Assembly (NCBI GenBank): GCA_902787755.1
Contig: CADAHL010000008.1
Coordinates: 1-64,000 of the forward strand
Length of the DNA stretch: 64,000 nucleotides
Source of the DNA: Oscillospiraceae bacterium
GTDB taxonomy: Bacteria > Bacillota > Clostridia > Oscillospirales > Oscillospiraceae
Direction: 5' to 3'
Shown in pieces: positions 1 through 9,302 of the stretch (its first letter is position 1; every line of letters starts with the position of its first letter). The notes below the pieces were generated by a model, which was not told the DNA's origin, searched no databases, and worked only from the letters and a program-made list of their open reading frames with translations. The position numbers and the translations under genes are program-made.

Positions 1-187
1 TCTTCTACCGCTATCTTTTGCTTTTGTGGCATGACGATGCTCCCCCTATGTTTGACAGTGCTTCTTTATTTCACTGTCTCTCATAGAGGGAGCATATCAG
101 CGAAACAGCGCAGGCTTTTCTTTTCCTCTTTGCTTGTCATGTTCTGTGCTCCTTTCGGCATATGCTATGCCACAAGGAGGGATGAGC

Positions 188-955
188 ATGTTCCATCTCG
201 GTGGATTCCTTCGCAGGTACAGGAGGCTGATTTCCGGTCTCGGCCTCCTGGCGGTGATCGGTCTGATTTTCTGGATCGTCAGCAGTCCGGTTCTGGTGGG
301 TGTATCCGCCGCGCAGCGTCAGCTGCCGGTATATTCGGTCGAGCGGGAGGACCGGGTGGTCGCCCTCTCCTTCGACGCGGCCTGGGGCAACGAGGATACC
401 CAGACCCTCATCGACATTCTCAATGACCACGGCGTCAGCGCCACCTTTTTTGTTGTGGGAGATTGGGTCGATAAGTACCCGGAATCGGTGAAAGCGCTTT
501 CCGACGCGGGAAACGAAGTCATGAATCACTCCGTCAGCCATGCCCATTTTTCCACTCTGAGCACGGAGCAGATCCTGGCCGACGTCACCGGCTGCAATGA
601 GAAGATCGAAGCGATCACGGGCCTCGCCCCTACCCTTTTCCGCTGTCCTTACGGAGAGTATGACGATCACGTGATCCGCGCCATCCACAGTCTGGACATG
701 ACCCCCGTGCAATGGGACGTGGACAGCCTGGACTGGAAGGGCATCTCCGCCGCCGAGATCCGGGAGCGGGTCCTGAGCCGGGTGCAGCCGGGGAGCATCG
801 TTCTGTTCCACAATGCCGCCGAGCACACGCCGGAGGCTCTGCCCGGGATCATTGAAGCCTTGCAGGCGGACGGATACACCATCGTCCCCGTGTCCCAGAT
901 TCTGCTTCAAGGCGAGACCACCATCGACAACACCGGCCGCCAGTGGCAAAAGTAG
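188..955 (+). CDS. PdaB-like polysaccharide deacetylase (NodB homology)
   Basis: A 255-residue protein with an N-terminal membrane anchor or uncleaved signal (hydrophobic run around residues 15-35) and one NodB domain. Visible motifs are SFDAAWG (motif 1), NHSVSHAHFSTLS (motif 2, metal-binding His pair) and RCPYGEYDD (motif 3). The family removes N-acetyl groups from peptidoglycan or other amino-sugar polymers outside the membrane; PdaB relatives act in spore cortex formation. The reading frame is open from 134, but AAGGAGG at 174-180 lies 7 bases before the ATG at 188 and only 1 base before the ATG at 182, so 188 is chosen. The last 78 or so codons are repeated as a broken copy at 15806-16042. 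A terminator inside the adjacent MITE-like element probably ends the transcript. The sporulation role is inferred from family resemblance. Confidence 0.85.
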   Translation: MFHLGGFLRRYRRLISGLGLLAVIGLIFWIVSSPVLVGVSAAQRQLPVYSVEREDRVVALSFDAAWGNEDTQTLIDILNDHGVSATFFVVGDWVDKYPESVKALSDAGNEVMNHSVSHAHFSTLSTEQILADVTGCNEKIEAITGLAPTLFRCPYGEYDDHVIRAIHSLDMTPVQWDVDSLDWKGISAAEIRERVLSRVQPGSIVLFHNAAEHTPEALPGIIEALQADGYTIVPVSQILLQGETTIDNTGRQWQK

Positions 956-972
956 AGAAATCAAGCAGGCAT

Positions 973-1136
973 GGGGCCGTTGCAAAATAGAAGTTTTGCA
1001 GCGGACCCTATTGGGGCCTTTAGGTACAATAAAGGGCGCGTTACAACATAGGGCTGCATAACAAAAGCACCAGCCAAGTCCTTTTGGGACCCAACTGGTG
1101 CTTTTTCTTATTTGGCGTTATTTTGCAACGTGCCCC
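973..1136. mobile_element. MITE-like element with terminal inverted repeats
   Basis: About 164 bp bounded by GGGGCCGTTGCAAAATA (973-989) and the inverted GGGGCACGTTGCAAAATA (1119-1136 on the minus strand), identical except for a small indel. It has no coding capacity, an internal second TTTTGCAGCGGACCC motif, and an internal 11-bp perfect hairpin. Size, termini and lack of ORFs fit a miniature inverted-repeat element. I do not see a clear target-site duplication, so mobility is inferred. Confidence 0.5.
1063..1106. terminator. Bidirectional intrinsic terminator inside the MITE-like element
   Basis: AAAAGCACCAG pairs perfectly with CTGGTGCTTTT, with A- and T-runs on the two sides. It can end the pdaB-like transcript on the plus strand and the surface-protein/peptide transcript on the minus strand. 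Confidence 0.8.
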
Positions 1137-1156
1137 TCTGTTCAGATGGTTTCGGA

Positions 1157-1279
1157 TCAGCCGAAGTCGCTTTCCCCGTCCTCTGCGGCCGGGATGATTG
1201 GCAGCTCGTTGCTGTCCGTCAAAATGTCCCTGTTCTCGAAGCGGATATATTCCAGCTCCGGTTTTCTGTACTGCATCAT
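1157..1279 (-). CDS. 40-residue peptide coupled to the giant surface protein
   Basis: A short reading frame starting ATG-ATG, with GGAGGG (1290-1285) 5 bases before the first ATG and 8 before the second. It starts 2 bases after the stop of the 2621-residue surface protein, so the two are probably translationally coupled. The peptide begins MMQYRKPELEYIRFENRDI, continues LTDSNELPIIP and ends in an acidic DFG tail. It has no membrane segment or signal peptide. From memory, peptides with a YxKPExExIxFxxxDIIT-like pattern are common and uncharacterised in gut Clostridia. The start, ribosome binding site and residue pattern support a real gene; the function is unknown. Confidence 0.7.
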   Translation of the reverse strand: MMQYRKPELEYIRFENRDILTDSNELPIIPAAEDGESDFG

Positions 1280-1280
1280 T

Positions 1281-4200
1281 TCATCCCTCCACAGAATCAA
1301 AATATGCGCAAGCCGCGCGGTTATAAAGATACAGCGACTTTACCAGTTTCACCAATGCCGGGTCGTCATTGTCCTGCACCACCTTGTACGCATAGCTCAG
1401 CGCGCTGTACTTCAGCGTCAGGATCACTCCCTCGGAGCTGCTGACCGTAACGGTGTACATGTTCCCCAGATTCCGGGCATACACGTCCGGGATCTCGATC
1501 ATCCAGCCGTTCTCCTTCTCCACCGGCGTCACCGTCTTGGAGCCCAGCTTGAAGGTGTAGTCTCCAACACTGCCCTCGTCGATACTGAAGTAGTGCCGGA
1601 TCACTGTCCCCGAGCGGAGCACAAGGCTGCCGCCCGTATAGCTTACACCCGTGGCATTGCCCTGGGTCAGCTTCGCCTCATAGGGGGCAAGCTCCGCCTC
1701 CGTCACCGCGTCTACGTCTCCGACGACGGCGGCGCGTTTCTCCTCATTATGGTGGAAGTAGGCCTGGGCCAGGCTGCCGTAGTCCGACATGGCGTCCACC
1801 ACTGCCAGAAGCAGCGGCTCAACTTTGTCCTCCCGGCTGCGGTCAATATAGGTTTGGATGCTGTAGCGCCAGCCCGTCTCGGTCACATCCACGTCCCGGC
1901 AGAAGAGCGTTTCGGGTGTTCCGTCGGCCCGGTAGAGCCGCACCGTTACCTGGTCGTTCATCTCCTTGGCCGCCTTGTCCACCGGGAATTTGTACAGTGT
2001 CAGCCCGTTTACCGTCCGGGTTTCCGCATCGGCCACGGGAAACTTCTCCCCGTCCAGCGTCACGTACAATCCGCCTTTCTGCAGCAGCCACTGCGGAATA
2101 TACAGATACACGTTCAGCCCGATGCGTCCCTTCAGGTTCACGTTGTAGCCGTAGACCCGGGAGACGATGGTATTCGTTACGTTGTAGCCGTCGATCTCAC
2201 TGATGTAGCCCTCCACCGGATCCTCGGTGATCGTATAGGCGATCTCTGCGCCGGAGGCATTGTACTCCGGCAGCTCCGGGAAGCTCCAGGCCCAGTCGTC
2301 CGCCGCTGTCACCGTGCGGGCGTCGATCTCCTCCCCGTCCGCCAGCAGACGGATAGTGATGCTCGAAGGTCGCAGACCGTCCGCGTCGTTGTCATCCTCC
2401 CAGGACTTGTGTCCCTCCACGGTCTTTGTGCCCGTATAGGTGTTGGTGATGTTGTAGCCGTCGTAGCTGACCTCGTAGCCTTCGGGGACTTCCTCCTCGA
2501 TCTCGATCTCCTTGTAGGTGACCGAACTGTTCTCCCCGTCCACCTTGACCACCGCGATATCGTTCAGCGGGATCTGCATACTCCACGCCCAGTTGTTCTC
2601 AGCCGTGACGGTGAGGGGCGAGCCGGTAATCTCGGTCCGGCTTCCGTCCTCGCCCTTGGCATAGACATGGATCACGATCTCGTCAGGACGCTGATCCTCG
2701 GTATCGTTCACCCAGGTCTTGGTGCCGCTGATCTGCTTGATCTCACTTTCGTCGCCGTCGAACTTTAGGTTGATGACGTTGCAGGTGTAGGAATAGTCAT
2801 GGAGGGAGGGGATGGCGTAGCCCTTGATACTCCAGCATTCATAGACCGGATGATACATCACCGGGCAGGAGATCATGGGGATGCCCAGCTGCTTGATGAT
2901 GGCGTCGATGGCCATCTCCATGAGGCCGGTGATCAGCTCCGCTCCGGCAAATTCCATGGGCACGCCGTAGCTGCCGTATTTCTTCACCATCATGGTGACG
3001 CGCCAGTTGGTCAGCGGATTGTTGCCATCGCCCTTCGCCTCGACGATAGCGATCCCCGAATTGGTGACGATCGTCAGGACCGAGGATAAGGTGCCCGCTG
3101 CGGCGGAGCTCATAAAGCCGTCCCCCAACAGAGCCTTGATGCCGCTGCTGATCCCCTCCTCCACGCCGGGGATGGTGTTGATATTGAGCTGGCTGCCGTA
3201 GACCACCGTAGCCACCGGGGTGTAGATATTGATTTCCGATACGCCGATCTGCTCGGCATAGTCATCGTCCACCTTGCTCATCAGCATCAGGTAAACGGAC
3301 TCCGGCATCTGGTCGTCCTCGAAGCCGATCCAGATCTTGCGGATATCGATGTCCAGCACCGCCGTGTTGGTGATCTTCATGTGGTGGGACGTGCTGTTGT
3401 GGTCATAGGCGATGAAATACTTGCTCTCGTGCTCTTCGATCTCTTTGCCGAACGTATCCGTATAGGTGTCGATCTCCGCCGTGAAGGTGGGGGGCGGGAT
3501 CGTGATCTTGGTGGCCTGCGTGGTCAGCCATTTGACCGTATAGTCGAAGGTCCACAGGTTCTCCGGGTCGGCCGTCATGAGCAGGTTGTAGATGAAGGGC
3601 TTGTCCAGGTCAAAGGTATTGTGGACGACCCGCTCATCCGCCGCCTCCAGACGCTCTCCCTCGGTCCCGTATTCTTCCTCCTGCTCCTCCTCCGTCTTGG
3701 GTCTCAGCTCCCGGACCCGGTACTCATAGAACACAAAGGTCTCGGTGTCGTTCACGTAGCCCAGGGGCACGGTGTCGAATTCTCCGCTCCAGCCGTTCGA
3801 GGGGTCCAGGGTAATGACCTGCACCGTCTTCCAGCTGAACTTGCCCTCCTGCTTCTGCAGGACGACCTCGATCTCGTCCGGCCGGTCCTGGTCGCCCACG
3901 TCGATGTCCCAGCTCAGCTCCACGCTGTATTGCTTGGTGCTGCTGTTGATAATATAGTTTGCTTCTTCGATCTGCTTATACGAGACCAGATAACCCTTCT
4001 GCTCACCGCCCACCGTAAAGATGGCCGTGGGCCTGTCGCTGGCATAGAGATCGTCGTCGGGATCACAAACCGGCAAACCGGTCGATTCATCGATCTCGCG
4101 GATACGGAACTCGTCACTGTCCAGGGCGTCCGGGCCGGGAACGTATTCCAGGGAGCCCTTCCACTCGTCTTCCGCGGTGATGGTCAGCTCCGCCACCGTG

Positions 4201-7200
4201 GTCCACTCTCCGTTGCGGCCCCGCTGCAGCACCACCCGGACGCTCTCCGGCTCCTGCTCCAGCTCGTCGCCCTTCTCCCACTGGATCTCCACGGGATAGG
4301 CTTTGTTCCACTTGGCATAGAGGCTGATATCCTCGTCCAGCTCCGTCTCAAAGTCAAATTCCAGGGTCAGGCCCTCGTCCATATACCAGCCGCTGAAGGT
4401 ATAGCCCTCCCGCGTCGGGTCGGGCTCGGGCTTCGCGACGGTCATGCCCTCGGCGATGTTGTGCTGGACCGTTCCGGTCTCGCCTTCCATCTCGCCGCCG
4501 TTGAGCACAAAGCTCACCACGACGCCCTGGTCAAAGACCACGTGGTTGGCATTCTCCAGATCCCACTCGTCCTCGGGCGGGAGCCGATTCGCGCTGGTAC
4601 GCTCGACCACCGTCACGCCCGGGCCCACGTCGATCTCCTGATAGGAGAGAGCCCGTCTGCCGTCCGCCGTGACGCGGTCGATGTCCCTGCGCACGTAGAT
4701 GCTCCGCCCGGCGCGGATGCCGTAGCTGCCGCCCTGGGCCGCGATCACGCCGCTCCGGAGGATCACATCCTCGTCGGCGTCCAGGCCGTTCGTCCCCGCG
4801 CCGGCGACAGAGATATTGCCGTCGATCGTCAGGGAGCCGGAGAGGACGCGCACGCCCGTGTCAAAGGACTCATCCATGCTGACGACGCCGCTGCCGGTGA
4901 TGGTCAGATCCAGGTCGTCGGCATAGATCATGGCTCCCTCGTGGGTATCCGTAAACACAGGTCCGTTCAGGGTCAGCGTGCAGGTCTCGGGATCATACAC
5001 AACTGTCCCATCGCCCAGCACGTCGCTCTGGTTATCGCTGGTCACCCGGACGCCGTTGACCCAGAGCTGATAGGGGTCGTTCCACTGGGCGGTGAGCGTC
5101 AGATCCTGCGACAGCCTGAAGCTGCTGCCCGCGGGATAGGCCGCCTCCTCTCCGCCGTTGACGCTGCCCTGCCAGCCGGAGAAGGACCGACCGTTGGGAC
5201 CGGTGAAGCTGCATTCGGGCAGCGTGTACTGCTCTCCTTTCGTCACGTATACCGTGACCGCGTTCCCGCTCCCCTGACCGGGCAGAAGCGTGACGATCAC
5301 CCGCTCATAACCGCAATCGACGCAGGTCTTTCCTGCCTCATCAAAGGTATGGGGCTCCGTCTGCCCGCTTATTCCGCAGTAGGAACAGTTCACGGTATGC
5401 TCGTGTTCGTCCAGCGGGGTGCATTTCTTATCGGGGTGATCGCAGGGCTCAATCCGGGCATAAGCGTACTGCTGCGGCAGCGTGTTCCGCTGCCCGGCCG
5501 GCGCAAGCCCCAGCTCCTGGATCTCCTTGCCTTCATCCGATACCGTGCCGTAAGTGACCTTCGCGCTCGGGTAAACGGCAAGGGTCCCGTCGCTGTCGCC
5601 GCCGTCGCCGCGTCCGAAGGCGCTGGCTGAGTTCATGCCGGAAATCGCGATCACGGTGCCGCCGTTGATGATCACGGTGCCGCCGTCGCCGTCGTCACCG
5701 CCGCCGATGCCCGCACCGGCATACTCGCCGGAGCTGATGAAGTGCATGATCAGGTTGTAAGCAAGATTCGTCCAGCCCTGATCCTCCTGTTCGAGCCCCG
5801 TGGAATCGTCGGACCACAGGCCGTGGTCCCGGATATAGTTATAATCCAAATATCCGCCGGTTGCCATCACATAGCCGCCGTTCACCGTCAGCGTGCCGCC
5901 GTTGCCGTCGTTGCCGCCGCCGATGCCCGCGCCTTTGTTGCTGGAGATCGCGTAGACGCAGCCGCCGTCAATCGTGACGTTTCCGCCGTTTCCGCCGCCG
6001 CCTCCGCCCTTCAGCGAACCGCCGCCGCCGATGCCAGCGCCCGAGTGGCTCGCGGCAACGACATACGCGTTGTTGATATAAACGTTTCCGCCGTCGCCCG
6101 CCTCAGAGGGCTTCTTTTCGCTGGCGCCACCGCCGATGCCCGCGCCGAAGCCATTGTTTTCAATCAATACGACGCCGCCGGTGATGCGAATGTCTCCACC
6201 CTGGTCCATTTCCGCGGCGCCGCCGATGCCCGCGCCCTGGCTGTCCACATAAAGCTCTCCAATATAGCCGCTTGAGATATTGATGCTGATCTCGCCGCCG
6301 GAAATGTTTACAGAACCGCTTGTGCCGCACTCATAATCGCATCCGCCGCCGCCGATGCCCGCGCTTCTGGTCGCAAACATGTTGATGGTAAGCTTGCCGC
6401 CGGAGATGCTGACGTCTCCACCGTCGCCGGCATACCCGAAGTTCTCGGCCCCGGCGCCGCCGCCGATGCCCGCGCCGCTTTGGCCCCCGGTATCGATCGT
6501 GATTTTACCGCCGCTGATGCTGACGTTGCCGCCGTTGCCCGCAGTGGTGAACACGCCTCTCGCCGAGCCGCCGCCGATGCCAGCAGCATAATGTCCCGCG
6601 GTCACATTGACGGTGCCGCCGCAGATGGAAACGGTACCCCCGTGGCCCGCATTGCCGGCGGAGCCTCCTCCGCCGCCGCCGATGCCAGCAGCCGTCCTTC
6701 CGCCTTCCGTCGTGACTGTGCCGTCGTAGATGGTCACGCTGCCGCCCTGGTTGCCGGCTTCGCCGCCGCCGATGCCAGCGCCGTTCGGGCCGCCGGTGGT
6801 CGTAACGGTGCCGTTATAGATGATCACGGTGTCGCCGTCTTTTTCATCGCCGCCGCCGATGCCAGCAGCATAGTCGCCGCCGTTGGCGGTCAGGCTGCCG
6901 TCGTAGACGGTGACCGTTCCCCCGTTGACTTCATTACCGCCGCCGACACCGGCGCCGTCCGTGCCGCCGGTGGCGGTCAGGCTGCCGCCCAGCATGGTAA
7001 AGCTGCCACAGGAGTCCGGGCTCGCCTCGTCACCGGTACCGACGCCCGCAGCATAGTCGCCGCCGTTTGCCGTGACCGTGCCGCCGTGGATGGTAAAGCT
7101 TCCACTGCCGGTGTTATTGCCGCCGCCGATGCCCGCGTGATTCTCCGGGCCGGTGCAGATCAGTTTGCCCGTATCCTCCTCCTGACCGTAGACGCTCAGA

Positions 7201-9146
7201 CTGTTGCCCGGGGCAAGCTCGACGCCCTTGCCGCAGGTCAGCGTCGCCCCGTCGCAGAGGACCAGGTGCACGTCGCCGCTGATGGTCAGACGGTTGGAAA
7301 AGCTGCTGCTCTGGGAGAGAATCCACACGCCGCTGGTCAGGTTTTCGTTGTCCTGCAGGGAGGAGATCAGCGTAAACTCAACCGGATTCTTGACATCTTC
7401 CTCCACCCGAGAGCCGGTCCAGCGCCGCGAAATGTACGAGTAGGGCGACTCGATGCTCACGCTGACGGGACCATCGGGCATCCGGAAGGAGATCCTGTTC
7501 GGCGCGGACGGATCCAGCGAAAAGTCCACATCCACCGGCTGGCTATTCTCGTCGTAAGTTACGACGTGCCAGGTCCAGCCCTCGAAGGTCTCACTTCCCT
7601 CGTCGAACAGATTCGCCGTCACGGTGACGGTCTCTCCGACAAAGGCCTCCCACTTATCCGGATCCAGGCTGAAGCCCGAATAATGATCCGTCACGACCCA
7701 CCAGGAGCGCTCCAGCTCCGCATGGAGGACCACGTCCGCGTCCGGCATGACGAAATCCCCGTAAAAGTGGAGATACTCGTCATATCGCACGTTTTCCAGG
7801 TCGCGCCGCTGAGTCGCGCCGTTCTCCTCCCAGGTGATCCAGGCGCTCCGGATGCCGTAGCTGCCCATGTTTTCCTCGTGGTCCACATGGAACTCCGCCG
7901 TGATGGTATCGCCCGCCACGGCGCGCTGCTCATTGGGAGAAACGGAAAGGTTGGTCTCGCCCTGGAAGAAACGGCCACGCAGCGTCTGCCCCGGCACGTC
8001 GACAGGCGCGGTGCTGATCCGGTGTCCGATCTTCACGAAGTCCGCCGTAACGTGGACGTCATGCTCGGGCATGGCAAAGGTATAGGTGTAGGTCGTCTCA
8101 CCGCTGGAGCTGTAGGGGGAGACGCTGCTGCCGCTGAGCGTCAGCTCCACGGGCCGCTCCCGCCCCTCCTCATCCAGCCAGAAGACCTGCAGACCCTCCG
8201 GGCCGTAGGCTGTGGCATAGCGCATCATGACGCTGACGGTCACCTCGTCGTCCAGGCCGGCGCCGGCCTTGTCCGCCGAGATGGTGTTGCCTGTACCCTC
8301 CGGGTCGGAGACGCTGTCCACCGTGACGGCGTATTCTCCCAGCGCAAACTCCGCGCGCACATAGATCGTCTGGTCGGTCTGCTTGATGTAGCGGGTGATG
8401 TCCTCCGGCACCACAAAGGTGTAGAGAGAATCGCTCTCCTTTGTCAGCGGGATGGAATAGCCGCCGGAGTAGGGATAGCTCTCGTTGGTGTTGAAGAAGG
8501 CATAGGGGGCGGAATCAAAGACGGTGCCGGGCTTGCGGTCCACCAGGATGGAGACCGTCTCTCCCACCTTGGCGTCCGTTTTGTCTACCGAGATGGAGCT
8601 GCCCAGACCGCTGGCGTCCACGCTGTAGCAGTCGATGGGATAGCCGCTGTCGATATACTCGAACTCGGCCCGGATCTCGAAGGTATAGCGGTTGTTGTAG
8701 GGTCCGCCGACAAGAAACTCGCCCCAATCGCCGTAATCGTCCACGTCATAATAGTATTGCTCGTCCTGTACGCAGACAACGCTCCAGCTCCGGAACTCGT
8801 AGCCCGCCTCCGGGTGGGGATACAGCGTGACCGTCAAGCCGGCGGTGACCTGCTTGCCGAGCGCGCTCGTATTCGTGTAAATGTTCTGATTGTCGGTCAC
8901 AGTGCCGCCCACCATATCGTCGGCAACGCGGAAGTAAGGGCTGAACCTGCCGGAAGGCGGCTCGTTGCTGTTGATCTCGTCCCCGGAGCCCATGTAGGGC
9001 TCCTCTTCCGGTCCCTGTACGGCTATCTCCGGTTCTTCTGTTGGTTCCCCGTCTACTGCCCCGGCAAATGCCGTACCGCCCAGGCTTAGGAACATGGCCA
9101 GGCAGAGCAGCAGGGAAAGCAGTCGTTTGGACAGGCTGTTTTTCAT
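1281..9146 (-). CDS. Giant secreted beta-helix / Cna-B repeat surface protein
   Basis: A 2621-residue exported protein. Residues 1-28 are a signal peptide ending TAFA. Order: bacterial-repeat/Ig-like modules (about 30-590); a glycine-rich right-handed beta-helix (about 605-1190) with some 14 turns ending in GAGIGGG-like motifs; a short Cys/His segment (about 1236-1285) with CSYCG and CVDCG pairs; an InlB-type repeat (about 1545-1612, ending SLYAKW); Cna-B-like modules with GTKTW and GHKSW motifs and NITNTYTG ends; and a C-terminal 290-residue domain ending ALSYAYKVV...LYLYNRAACAYF. There is no LPXTG or SLH anchor. The ribosome binding site AAAAGGAGGT sits just upstream. The 156-bp leader (9147-9302) carries two near-perfect inverted 12-mers (GGAACGATCCAT and its complement about 80 bp away). 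Likely an adhesin or cell-surface scaffold; the ligand cannot be told from sequence. Confidence 0.9.
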   Translation of the reverse strand: MKNSLSKRLLSLLLCLAMFLSLGGTAFAGAVDGEPTEEPEIAVQGPEEEPYMGSGDEINSNEPPSGRFSPYFRVADDMVGGTVTDNQNIYTNTSALGKQVTAGLTVTLYPHPEAGYEFRSWSVVCVQDEQYYYDVDDYGDWGEFLVGGPYNNRYTFEIRAEFEYIDSGYPIDCYSVDASGLGSSISVDKTDAKVGETVSILVDRKPGTVFDSAPYAFFNTNESYPYSGGYSIPLTKESDSLYTFVVPEDITRYIKQTDQTIYVRAEFALGEYAVTVDSVSDPEGTGNTISADKAGAGLDDEVTVSVMMRYATAYGPEGLQVFWLDEEGRERPVELTLSGSSVSPYSSSGETTYTYTFAMPEHDVHVTADFVKIGHRISTAPVDVPGQTLRGRFFQGETNLSVSPNEQRAVAGDTITAEFHVDHEENMGSYGIRSAWITWEENGATQRRDLENVRYDEYLHFYGDFVMPDADVVLHAELERSWWVVTDHYSGFSLDPDKWEAFVGETVTVTANLFDEGSETFEGWTWHVVTYDENSQPVDVDFSLDPSAPNRISFRMPDGPVSVSIESPYSYISRRWTGSRVEEDVKNPVEFTLISSLQDNENLTSGVWILSQSSSFSNRLTISGDVHLVLCDGATLTCGKGVELAPGNSLSVYGQEEDTGKLICTGPENHAGIGGGNNTGSGSFTIHGGTVTANGGDYAAGVGTGDEASPDSCGSFTMLGGSLTATGGTDGAGVGGGNEVNGGTVTVYDGSLTANGGDYAAGIGGGDEKDGDTVIIYNGTVTTTGGPNGAGIGGGEAGNQGGSVTIYDGTVTTEGGRTAAGIGGGGGGSAGNAGHGGTVSICGGTVNVTAGHYAAGIGGGSARGVFTTAGNGGNVSISGGKITIDTGGQSGAGIGGGAGAENFGYAGDGGDVSISGGKLTINMFATRSAGIGGGGCDYECGTSGSVNISGGEISINISSGYIGELYVDSQGAGIGGAAEMDQGGDIRITGGVVLIENNGFGAGIGGGASEKKPSEAGDGGNVYINNAYVVAASHSGAGIGGGGSLKGGGGGGNGGNVTIDGGCVYAISSNKGAGIGGGNDGNGGTLTVNGGYVMATGGYLDYNYIRDHGLWSDDSTGLEQEDQGWTNLAYNLIMHFISSGEYAGAGIGGGDDGDGGTVIINGGTVIAISGMNSASAFGRGDGGDSDGTLAVYPSAKVTYGTVSDEGKEIQELGLAPAGQRNTLPQQYAYARIEPCDHPDKKCTPLDEHEHTVNCSYCGISGQTEPHTFDEAGKTCVDCGYERVIVTLLPGQGSGNAVTVYVTKGEQYTLPECSFTGPNGRSFSGWQGSVNGGEEAAYPAGSSFRLSQDLTLTAQWNDPYQLWVNGVRVTSDNQSDVLGDGTVVYDPETCTLTLNGPVFTDTHEGAMIYADDLDLTITGSGVVSMDESFDTGVRVLSGSLTIDGNISVAGAGTNGLDADEDVILRSGVIAAQGGSYGIRAGRSIYVRRDIDRVTADGRRALSYQEIDVGPGVTVVERTSANRLPPEDEWDLENANHVVFDQGVVVSFVLNGGEMEGETGTVQHNIAEGMTVAKPEPDPTREGYTFSGWYMDEGLTLEFDFETELDEDISLYAKWNKAYPVEIQWEKGDELEQEPESVRVVLQRGRNGEWTTVAELTITAEDEWKGSLEYVPGPDALDSDEFRIREIDESTGLPVCDPDDDLYASDRPTAIFTVGGEQKGYLVSYKQIEEANYIINSSTKQYSVELSWDIDVGDQDRPDEIEVVLQKQEGKFSWKTVQVITLDPSNGWSGEFDTVPLGYVNDTETFVFYEYRVRELRPKTEEEQEEEYGTEGERLEAADERVVHNTFDLDKPFIYNLLMTADPENLWTFDYTVKWLTTQATKITIPPPTFTAEIDTYTDTFGKEIEEHESKYFIAYDHNSTSHHMKITNTAVLDIDIRKIWIGFEDDQMPESVYLMLMSKVDDDYAEQIGVSEINIYTPVATVVYGSQLNINTIPGVEEGISSGIKALLGDGFMSSAAAGTLSSVLTIVTNSGIAIVEAKGDGNNPLTNWRVTMMVKKYGSYGVPMEFAGAELITGLMEMAIDAIIKQLGIPMISCPVMYHPVYECWSIKGYAIPSLHDYSYTCNVINLKFDGDESEIKQISGTKTWVNDTEDQRPDEIVIHVYAKGEDGSRTEITGSPLTVTAENNWAWSMQIPLNDIAVVKVDGENSSVTYKEIEIEEEVPEGYEVSYDGYNITNTYTGTKTVEGHKSWEDDNDADGLRPSSITIRLLADGEEIDARTVTAADDWAWSFPELPEYNASGAEIAYTITEDPVEGYISEIDGYNVTNTIVSRVYGYNVNLKGRIGLNVYLYIPQWLLQKGGLYVTLDGEKFPVADAETRTVNGLTLYKFPVDKAAKEMNDQVTVRLYRADGTPETLFCRDVDVTETGWRYSIQTYIDRSREDKVEPLLLAVVDAMSDYGSLAQAYFHHNEEKRAAVVGDVDAVTEAELAPYEAKLTQGNATGVSYTGGSLVLRSGTVIRHYFSIDEGSVGDYTFKLGSKTVTPVEKENGWMIEIPDVYARNLGNMYTVTVSSSEGVILTLKYSALSYAYKVVQDNDDPALVKLVKSLYLYNRAACAYFDSVEG

Positions 9147-9302
9147 TGTTTCTCGAACCTCCTTTTGGCTCTCACGATAACGCTTGCGGAACGATCCATG
9201 TCGTCTCCTCGAACGCTGGCTTTTCCTTTTGTGTCGGTCTGAAGATGAACGTATTATCTTCGATCGGTTCTGCCCACTAATGGATCGTCCCCGCAGATGC
9301 GC

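Noticed and set aside
40..85. Inverted GACAGTG/CACTGTC near the window start as a riboswitch
   Set aside because: Only a 7-bp stem without conserved aptamer sequence; at most a weak terminator of a gene outside the window.
3381..5630. 749-codon plus-strand ORF opposite the giant surface gene
   Set aside because: Low-complexity His/Arg/Val/Asp-rich translation with no start signal; a shadow of GC-rich coding on the other strand.
5600..7150. Regularly spaced GC-rich repeats that could look like a CRISPR array
   Set aside because: They are codons of GAGIGGG protein repeats in an open reading frame, with variable spacing and sequence.
6480..9089. 869-codon plus-strand ORF
   Set aside because: Mirror of the glycine-repeat region; the minus-strand protein has a signal peptide, ribosome binding site and known domains.
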